From the IMG/VR virus record IMGVR_UViG_3300021368_001402, positions 1-48,675 of that record: a stretch of 48,675 nt of DNA. One strand, given 5' to 3'. Below are positions 44,057-48,675 of the stretch, piece by piece. The stretch is from a virus. The position numbers and the translations under genes are program-made. The first letter of the stretch is position 1. Each line of letters begins with the position of its first letter. The notes below the pieces were generated by a model, which saw only the letters and a list, made by a program, of their open reading frames with translations, was not told the origin of the DNA and searched no databases.

Positions 44057-45853
44057 TTACTCTTTGTATGCAGTGAACGAGGAATTAGCAACATCAACGT
44101 CAAGATAGACCTCACGGACTGCCTTGATATCATTAGAAAGTGGTTTTACTCTTAGTGAAATGCGATTATCAAAGAAACTGCCCTTAATGATAGTCAGAGC
44201 ATACATTTTAAGTTCACCTTTTACATAATCAATATCGCCAATATCGCTGTCAAGGACAACCTTTTCGCCAGTTACGCTATCTAGTCTATATAGGACAATT
44301 TTGCCCGACCTATCTTCAACGTACACATCAAAGTTAGGATACTCAGTAACTCTAAATCCAGTGCTGGAAAGGATTGGATCGTCGCAGTTAACATCAAATG
44401 CGTTCTGGAAACATACCTCATAATAGAAGGTAGAATTTAGAGAAGGATAGAAATCCTTTCTCATTGTAACTTCAGTTAGGTTTGAATTGATAGACTTATC
44501 TGCATCATCAATAACACCAACCATTTTACTGTATCTAAATTTACCATTGAACTTCTCAGTATCACTAGTATCAAGATAAGACTGTACAGCACCAATAACT
44601 TTGTCTCTAATTTGTGCTGGTGTTTGATCTGTTGACTCACGATTGTAATAGATCTTACTCATCAGCTCAACATATAGAATAGAAGGATCAATTAATTTTG
44701 GTTCCACAGATGCCACAACATACTTCTTGAGTTCTTCAATAATCTGATTCTTAGTTAGAGATGTCAAGTAACTAGCATCCTTTGGTTTGAGTGCAATAAA
44801 GACTCTACCATACTCAGGTGGATCTTGATCTTCTCCACCAAAGATAATGATATCACTTGTAGCAGGATACACTTGACGGACAATTGCTTCATAGTCCTGA
44901 GCGGTCACTGCACGGTCCTGTGTGCCGTATGCCTTAGGAGCGGTATATTTGATCTTCTGGGTGCTTTCAATCTCTTCACCGCCCGCTGAGGCAGTAGTAG
45001 AAGTGATGTTAGTGGTAAATGCGCTAGGAGATACACCATTAGGGTTCTCAAGAACACCAGAGAAGACAAATGTCCTCACTCCATTGCTTTCTGGACCAGA
45101 TGTTGTTAGGTAAGAAACTTCAATTCTTGCATTGTTCTCTAATTTTTTACCTAAAACACCGTCACCAATAAGAATTTCATATCTCTCATCCTCAATCTCG
45201 TCAAGGAAGAAGACTTTTGAGTTGCCATCAACACCTAGAATGTTATCTGCTACAAGGTATGGTTCACTGAAGCTGCCTCCAGTAGGATATACCTTCACTC
45301 TAATTGTGTTGGTGTCAATATTTTGGTTGTCAAGGATGAACCTCTGACCCTTCAATGCAGTGTTTACAGTGAAGGTATTGATTAGTTGTGTGCCCTCGTT
45401 TACGGCAACATCAGTAAATGTTGCAACATCATTAACAACTTGTGCTTTTACATCATCAAGTACAACATACTGATACACATTGTTGTCATAAGTTGCAATG
45501 AAACCACTTCCTTTCTTCAGTAGGAGTTCAGTATCAGTTGTTGGGTTAGTATAATTTACAGTAAAAGAGACATACGCAGTAGGAGAGGTAGCACTCTTGG
45601 GTCTATACCCTAGTTGCTTCGCAATCGCTACTACGTTGTCTCTTAAGGTGGCAGAATCAATGAATAGTTCATTGACTACCATATTAGTGTTAAACGCCGT
45701 GTAGTACGTGTTATACGCTAATACATCAATTAGGTTGGATAATGCACTGCCTTCAAAATCATAGTCAGTAAAATCCGTTTGTGCTCTCATGTAATCTTTG
45801 AGAGCAACTTTGATATCTTCAAAGTCTAAGTTGGCAACCTGAGTATAAGGCAT
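44057..45853 (-). CDS. gp6: gp6, baseplate wedge subunit (baseplate J-like)
   Basis: 598 residues; T4 gp6 is about 660. The N-terminus (MPYTQVANLDFEDIKVALKD, then YDFEGSALSNLIDVLAYNTY) and FNTNMVVNELFIDSATLRDN with AKQLGYRPKSATS are the classic T4-like gp6 / baseplate J pattern. gp6 forms the continuous ring that holds the six wedges around the hub and drives the baseplate's switch at infection. The middle keeps KYTAPKAYGTQDRAVTAQDY and RVFIALKPKD, also typical. The start overlaps the gp25 stop as TAATG, so translation is probably coupled. gp7 follows after 5 nt. I see nothing odd in this gene. Confidence 0.93.
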   Translation of the reverse strand: MPYTQVANLDFEDIKVALKDYMRAQTDFTDYDFEGSALSNLIDVLAYNTYYTAFNTNMVVNELFIDSATLRDNVVAIAKQLGYRPKSATSPTAYVSFTVNYTNPTTDTELLLKKGSGFIATYDNNVYQYVVLDDVKAQVVNDVATFTDVAVNEGTQLINTFTVNTALKGQRFILDNQNIDTNTIRVKVYPTGGSFSEPYLVADNILGVDGNSKVFFLDEIEDERYEILIGDGVLGKKLENNARIEVSYLTTSGPESNGVRTFVFSGVLENPNGVSPSAFTTNITSTTASAGGEEIESTQKIKYTAPKAYGTQDRAVTAQDYEAIVRQVYPATSDIIIFGGEDQDPPEYGRVFIALKPKDASYLTSLTKNQIIEELKKYVVASVEPKLIDPSILYVELMSKIYYNRESTDQTPAQIRDKVIGAVQSYLDTSDTEKFNGKFRYSKMVGVIDDADKSINSNLTEVTMRKDFYPSLNSTFYYEVCFQNAFDVNCDDPILSSTGFRVTEYPNFDVYVEDRSGKIVLYRLDSVTGEKVVLDSDIGDIDYVKGELKMYALTIIKGSFFDNRISLRVKPLSNDIKAVREVYLDVDVANSSFTAYKE

Positions 45854-46245
45854 TATCGTGTACGCTCTAAGAAGAATTCTACAGCTACTGGTGCGTCTTC
45901 TCTACCAACAATAGTATAGTACAGTTCAACATCATAACCATTAGTATTGTAGTCAGGTGTACAGATGATATCTGCAACACTAACTCTTGGTTCGTAACGG
46001 TTAATGGTTTCTTTGATAGCAGTTTTAATCAACGCTGCAGAACCATAGTCTAATGGTTCAAACAACATATTACGAACATCACAACCCAAGTTAGGTTGAA
46101 ATGGTCTTTCTCCCTTATTCGTTAGAAGTAAGGCAGTAATCGCTTGAACGATAGCTGCCTTATCTTTCACCTGCACCAAATCATCGGATACAGGATGTTT
46201 CTTAAACGTAATGCTCAGATCTTTGAATGTCTGAAAGGAAGGCAT
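45853..46245 (-). CDS. gp25: gp25, baseplate wedge subunit (lysozyme-like GPW/gp25 family)
   Basis: 130 residues, as in T4 gp25 (132). Landmarks are FQTFKDLSITFKKHPVSDDL, AITALLLTNKGERPFQPNLG, CDVRNMLFEPLD and the conserved YEPRV turn with IICTPDYN after it. gp25 sits at the inner wedge next to the tube and sheath and is found in nearly all contractile tails. A late-promoter-like GATAAATA lies about 25 nt upstream. No clear ribosome site precedes the ATG (the leader reads GTGTCTAAATG). It leads the gp25-gp6-gp7 run. Confidence 0.95.
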   Translation of the reverse strand: MPSFQTFKDLSITFKKHPVSDDLVQVKDKAAIVQAITALLLTNKGERPFQPNLGCDVRNMLFEPLDYGSAALIKTAIKETINRYEPRVSVADIICTPDYNTNGYDVELYYTIVGREDAPVAVEFFLERTR

Positions 46246-46269
46246 TTAGACACAGCAACAGGCTGTTTC

Positions 46270-46277
46270 TATTTATC
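46270..46277 (-). promoter_or_regulatory. Late promoter-like octamer GATAAATA before gp25
   Basis: The minus strand reads GTGATAAATAGAAAC. GATAAATA differs from the T4 consensus only at the first base. It overlaps the stop of the 57-residue gene and lies about 25 nt from the gp25 start. Confidence 0.6.
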
Positions 46278-46449
46278 ACTTACCACAGAATCCGTCCGCC
46301 CACTCTTCTTGGTTATCAAAGATTTCACCCTCTTGGACATCTTTTCTCTTACCTGCTTTACGCAAATATTTGTCACTCTCAACTTCAGTAATCAGGGTCA
46401 TCCCTTCTTTGATAAATTCTTGACTTTTATCAACTCTACTGTTGCCCAT
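46276..46449 (-). CDS. Small charged protein of unknown function
   Basis: 57 residues from the ATG at 46449 (MGNSRVDKSQEFIKEGMTLI). An in-frame ATG lies ten codons upstream, but a strong ribosome site, AAGGAGG (46453-46459), directly precedes the chosen start, though the spacing of 3 nt is short. The protein is rich in Lys, Glu and Asp, with a probable helix (DKYLRKAGKRKDVQEGE) and an aromatic/acidic end (NQEEWADGFCGK). It overlaps the end of the oxygenase gene by 14 nt in another frame. I do not recognise a family. Its place between the oxygenase and gp25, with a late octamer on its stop codon, fits a small late accessory gene. Confidence 0.65.
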   Translation of the reverse strand: MGNSRVDKSQEFIKEGMTLITEVESDKYLRKAGKRKDVQEGEIFDNQEEWADGFCGK

Positions 46450-47059
46450 AGTCCTCCTTAATTTTAGTTCTCCAATCATAATCTAGGTCACCTTTATTTA
46501 GATCGCTGTCAGTATATGCCAGCGGTCCCGCACTTCTAACGTAATGTAAGAATATTTGACCATAGTTTTCCCCTTCATACGCTCCACTACGAGAGTGTCG
46601 TGAGACACATCCGAGATAAAGTACCGCATCACCAGGATTTTTTAATGTAACATGTTGAAAATTGCCGCTTGGGCGCTCCATTACGAGATCCCAAGGTTTA
46701 TCACCACCCAAATGTAGCGTCAAAGAGATCTCACAAGCTGGTCTGTCCGCATGTTGTAACAATTGTGAACCATTTTTGTACAATCTCATCCAAGAATATG
46801 TCGGAAATAGATTTTCTTGTACAATTTTAGTTACAATAGGAGTCAAATAGTACAATAACTCTTGACCAGGACGCGCTTTGTACGCATTATAAATGTCACC
46901 TGCCGTGTATTCATCGTATGATGCATCATTTTCTCTACCAAAGTTCTCTTCGGTTTGTCCATTGTAAAGTAAATCCTTATACAATGTATCAGCATACTTT
47001 GGATCAATGAATTTTGGCAGAACAATATAATTATTCTTCGTCAGTTCGGGATTCAACAT
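46436..47059 (-). CDS. 2OG-Fe(II) oxygenase of cyanophage type
   Basis: 207 residues from the ATG at 47059 (MLNPELTKNNYIVLPKFIDP). The frame is open 26 codons further upstream, but that part would overlap the previous gene by over 100 nt and looks unrelated. The metal site is QLLQHADRPACEISLTLHLG (H103, D105) and the distal histidine is in CVSRHSRSG (H155). The strand that usually carries the 2-oxoglutarate arginine reads YGQIFLHYVRS, with Gln where Arg is expected; R157 or R175 could take that role. I recall this form from cyanophage P4H-like proteins, so it is probably active rather than degenerate. The target is unknown. It is unrelated in detail to the oxygenase triplet at 3-5 kb. Confidence 0.85.
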   Translation of the reverse strand: MLNPELTKNNYIVLPKFIDPKYADTLYKDLLYNGQTEENFGRENDASYDEYTAGDIYNAYKARPGQELLYYLTPIVTKIVQENLFPTYSWMRLYKNGSQLLQHADRPACEISLTLHLGGDKPWDLVMERPSGNFQHVTLKNPGDAVLYLGCVSRHSRSGAYEGENYGQIFLHYVRSAGPLAYTDSDLNKGDLDYDWRTKIKEDYGQQ

Positions 47060-47708
47060 CAGTTTCTCTTTCTTTCTTAGTTTCCCAGAAATATTCATCA
47101 GTGTCCCCAAGGCGTCCCCAGTCCGTTCCTGACTCAACTTGGTATTCTATGGTAGAAACCTTGAAGTCTGGTCTCTTGGGCGTCTCAGGGGTGATAGAGA
47201 GGTCGTAGAACCGTGTCCTGTTATTAGGATACAATGCAAACTGACCATTCTCTAATGCAATGCAGTTATGTGACTTATGCTCCTGGGGAACTTCACTAAC
47301 GTTATTGTCAATTACATCAGGGTTTGCATGATAGTTGTCTAAAGTGAACAAATACTGTCCCTTCATGAACCCATGGTCCCTGGTGTAGATCTCAGCGTCC
47401 ATAGAGCTTACAAAACCCTTATTGATCGCCATGACCCCATAGTCCATACAATTCCAAAATTGTAGGTTCTCTAGACTCATATCTGGCGTCGGTGTTTTCG
47501 GCGCTCGGAGAAAAGCACTAATAGGTAACTTATCATACATTGCACCGTACTCAGGTAAGTACGTCTCAAAGTAAAAAGCACGTCCAGGTATTGACTTTGC
47601 AGATACCCAGACGCCTTCAACGAATTCTCCGTGACCGTCCTGATGATCTCTGAGGTATTCCTTACGGACCCACACCTTCTCAGCAGGAAGATTACAGATT
47701 AGATTCAT
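47031..47708 (-). CDS. Cyanophage-type protein of unknown function
   Basis: 225 residues (MNLICNLPAEKVWVRKEYLR). The first 120 residues are rich in aromatics (GRAFYFETYLPEYGAMYDKL, ENLQFWNCMDYGVMAINKGF), followed by HGFMKGQYLFTLDNYHANPD and a segment reading FALYPNNRTRFYDLSITPET that looks like packed beta strands. The last 35 residues are acidic and probably loose. I recall proteins of this kind between the small genes and gp25 in marine T4-like phages but know no function. The start overlaps the stop of the 48-residue gene as ATGA (47705-47708), and the end overlaps the oxygenase by 29 nt. No transmembrane helix or metal motif is visible. Confidence 0.75.
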   Translation of the reverse strand: MNLICNLPAEKVWVRKEYLRDHQDGHGEFVEGVWVSAKSIPGRAFYFETYLPEYGAMYDKLPISAFLRAPKTPTPDMSLENLQFWNCMDYGVMAINKGFVSSMDAEIYTRDHGFMKGQYLFTLDNYHANPDVIDNNVSEVPQEHKSHNCIALENGQFALYPNNRTRFYDLSITPETPKRPDFKVSTIEYQVESGTDWGRLGDTDEYFWETKKERETDVESRTDEE

Positions 47709-47851
47709 CTTCCCTGTCCCCGATAACGCTTCTTCTTGCCGTTGCGAGAACTGGCAGCGTACTTTGTGTGCTGCCCTGCACCTTGTCGCGTTTTCTTGGG
47801 TTTAGACTCAATGGTAGGTCCGCCAGACAGACCAACTTTGCTTCGTGCCAT
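47705..47851 (-). CDS. 48-residue strongly basic cyanophage protein
   Basis: Translating from the ATG at 47851 gives a 48-residue protein starting MARSKVGLSGGPTIESKPKK, continuing TRQGAGQHTKYAASSRNGKK and ending KRYRGQGR. I recognise the KKTRQG...TKYAASSRN-KKRYRGQG pattern as a short protein repeatedly seen in cyanomyovirus genomes. Its many Lys and Arg residues suggest nucleic-acid or ribosome binding; the function is not known to me. It starts 6 nt after the PAAR gene and ends in an ATGA overlap with the following gene. It is short enough to be missed by length cut-offs, and a slightly longer out-of-frame ORF covers it. Confidence 0.85.
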   Translation of the reverse strand: MARSKVGLSGGPTIESKPKKTRQGAGQHTKYAASSRNGKKKRYRGQGR

Positions 47852-47857
47852 AGGTTA

Positions 47858-48235
47858 TTATAAATTAGAACCAATTACTATTGTAGGGTGTTGGAACGGT
47901 CCTGTCAAGGGTCTCGGTGTACGTCCTACCACTAACTGAGCTTCGTCCCCAGTAACAGCAGGTAACTGTCCGTTGATATAGACAGTAGTATTAATTGCTG
48001 GTTTGATAATCCTTGTACCTGGTTGACATGGTAAAGGACTGAGAGGATTAATCTTTACCCCTACTACATCATCACATGCATAGGGCACAGGAGCGCCTGC
48101 AACGATCTCTAAGGTCTCTCCACCTACTTTCACCGTTGTCGGTATTGGAGTCCCTCCTATGGGTGATGCAGCGTACACACAGGTCGCATCAGAAGATACT
48201 GTATCAACTGTCTCTGGTCCTACAAGGTTTGGCAT
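47858..48235 (-). CDS. PAAR-like tail spike tip protein
   Basis: 125 residues (MPNLVGPETVDTVSSDATCV). The C-terminal half has the PAAR-type layout: PLPCQPGTRIIKPAINTT followed by VYINGQLPAVTGDEAQ, where NGQLPAVTGD stands for the NG-PAAR-GD turn. PAAR proteins form the sharpened conical tip on the central spike (gp5.4 in T4) and usually bind a metal ion. Candidate ligands here include C69 in PYACDD-like and CQPG segments, but I cannot assign them. It is somewhat longer than T4 gp5.4 (97). The start overlaps the stop of the 78-residue gene as TAATG. The place just before the wedge genes fits baseplate hub assembly. Confidence 0.8.
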   Translation of the reverse strand: MPNLVGPETVDTVSSDATCVYAASPIGGTPIPTTVKVGGETLEIVAGAPVPYACDDVVGVKINPLSPLPCQPGTRIIKPAINTTVYINGQLPAVTGDEAQLVVGRTPRPLTGPFQHPTIVIGSNL

Positions 48236-48471
48236 TAGTACGCAACCGATTTTGCTATCTTCACGAGATCTCCTTTGATCCCTTCAATATTATTATGTAG
48301 ATAGTCTAATGTCTGAGCAACCGTCTCGTACTCCTCAGCACTCGGACGCTGATACATCAACGTGGGGCGCTCTATCTGGGATATCCGTTGGTCCAGGCTC
48401 GTCAACTTCTCTGACTGCCATAGGAGCGTTCTCTCCAACTCGTTCAATCTCTCCAGTAACTCTTCCATCAT
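48235..48471 (-). CDS. Small coiled-coil protein before the PAAR gene
   Basis: 78 residues (MMEELLERLNELERTLLWQS). Residues 1-35 form a long amphipathic helix with leucine/isoleucine heptads, then RPTLMYQRPSAEEYETVAQT and a second helix ending GIKGDLVKIAKSVAY. A canonical ribosome site AGGAG (48478-48482) lies 6 nt before the first ATG and 9 nt before the second, which decides the start. It overlaps a second ORF in another frame by 137 nt. The stop overlaps the PAAR start. I recognise the general form (MEELLERL ... EEY-TVA-TL-YLH-NIEGIKGDLVKIA) as cyanophage-like but know no function. Confidence 0.75.
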   Translation of the reverse strand: MMEELLERLNELERTLLWQSEKLTSLDQRISQIERPTLMYQRPSAEEYETVAQTLDYLHNNIEGIKGDLVKIAKSVAY

Positions 48472-48583
48472 TTTGATCTCCTTTCATGAATGCATTGGAC
48501 GCACGACTCTCAAACTCATCACAGAACTCGTCAAAGTTTGCTAAGATCTTGTCGTAGTCGCTAAAGTCAACTTTTTGGGGCAT
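48335..48583 (-). CDS. 82-residue ORF overlapping the coiled-coil gene out of frame
   Basis: 82 residues (MPQKVDFSDYDKILANFDEF). The first 38 codons, which do not overlap another gene, read like a real acidic amphipathic helix (DKILANFDEFCDEFESRASN). The last 44 codons share DNA with the coiled-coil gene in another frame and look less protein-like (proline, valine and charged residues, ending DVSASEC). No strong ribosome site precedes the ATG, but a late octamer lies about 58 nt upstream and no other gene fills 48472-48640. Either it is a true overlapping gene, or its real product is short or produced by a frameshift into the next frame. A decision needs homologues. Confidence 0.5.
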   Translation of the reverse strand: MPQKVDFSDYDKILANFDEFCDEFESRASNAFMKGDQNDGRVTGEIERVGENAPMAVREVDEPGPTDIPDRAPHVDVSASEC

Positions 48584-48640
48584 TTTTTTGCTGGGAAAAT
48601 TTTTTCTATTTCAAGGTTTTGAAAAACCAATTTCCAAATA

Positions 48641-48648
48641 TATTTATC
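48641..48648 (-). promoter_or_regulatory. Late promoter-like octamer GATAAATA at the head of the small-gene run
   Basis: The minus strand reads CCGATAAATATATTTGG. GATAAATA has one mismatch to the T4 late consensus. It would drive the 82-residue ORF and the genes down to gp25. As elsewhere, it overlaps a stop codon of the frame that enters from the window edge. Confidence 0.55.
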
Positions 48649-48673
48649 GGTCGTCTGGATACTTTTGTAGGTT
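48644..48673 (-). CDS. Possible last codons of an upstream gene
   Basis: At the right edge one minus-strand frame reads NLQKYPDDR and stops at the TAA inside the late octamer. That placement mirrors other genes in this window, whose stops overlap the next late promoter, so it may be the end of another tail gene. Nine residues are too few to identify it, and another frame is also open here. Confidence 0.25.
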   Translation of the reverse strand, partial: NLQKYPDDR

Positions 48674-48675
48674 AG

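Noticed and set aside
47060-47137. Upstream in-frame start for the oxygenase at 46.4-47.1 kb
   Set aside because: Adds 26 residues overlapping the previous gene with no family likeness; the ATG at 47059 gives a normal length.
47692-47874. 60-codon minus-strand frame between the PAAR gene and the 225-residue gene
   Set aside because: It overlaps the better supported 48-residue frame, which has the recognised basic motif and clean junctions on both sides.
48613-48630. Small inverted repeat (GGTTT/AAACC) upstream of the 82-residue ORF
   Set aside because: Only five A/T-dominated pairs beyond the GG/CC ends, with no clean U run following; too weak to call a terminator.

Overview
The window is a stretch of a T4-like cyanophage genome (a myovirus of marine Synechococcus or Prochlorococcus). 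The evidence is protein similarity that I recognise by eye: the neck, tail-completion and packaging proteins gp13, gp14, gp15 and gp16, the baseplate wedge proteins gp25, gp6, gp7 and gp8, a DUF4815-type structural protein, and several small proteins typical of cyanomyoviruses. Every gene I can support lies on the minus strand, so the transcripts read from the high coordinates to the low ones. Coding is almost gapless, with many ATGA and TAATG stop/start overlaps. I see no tRNA, no CRISPR array, no insertion sequence, no attachment site and no gene-free stretch above 300 bases.

Layout in the direction of transcription. (1) 48.6-46.3 kb holds small genes: two heavily overlapping short ORFs, a PAAR-like spike tip, a 48-residue basic protein, a cyanophage-type protein of unknown function, a 2OG-Fe(II) oxygenase and a 57-residue protein. 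(2) 46.2-31.8 kb is the baseplate wedge: gp25, gp6, a giant gp7 (3448 aa) and gp8. (3) 31.7-8.1 kb holds a giant DUF4815 protein (2698 aa), a 71-residue coiled-coil protein, a 1396-aa multidomain structural protein, a 166-aa protein and a 3526-aa fibre. These stand where T4 carries gp9 to gp12. (4) 8.1-3.2 kb looks like an accessory cassette: three tandem paralogous adhesin-like proteins followed by three tandem 2OG-Fe(II) oxygenases. (5) 3.2 kb to the left edge carries a 65-residue coiled-coil protein, the neck proteins gp13 and gp14, the sheath terminator gp15 and the start of gp16 (small terminase).

Regulation. Minus-strand copies of the T4-type late promoter octamer (NATAAATA) lie in front of at least seven genes. 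Two minus-strand hairpin-plus-U-run terminators lie beside such promoters, after gp8 and in front of gp13. The unit is therefore a set of late operons for assembling the tail, baseplate and neck.

What stands out. The large structural proteins are mosaics of a few recurring modules. A Gly-Ser-Gly-Tyr beta module occurs in six different proteins. A helical 'DAA-LI...RDI...FGGN...AMRNW' module occurs in both gp7 and the fibre. A 'STTGILAGM' module occurs in the 1396-aa protein and gp7. A cupredoxin-like copper site and a YHYH-like domain are embedded in structural proteins. The adhesin triplet coupled to three oxygenases is the best candidate for an undescribed system: late-expressed Fe(II) enzymes that might modify the virion's own receptor-binding proteins. 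This is inference.
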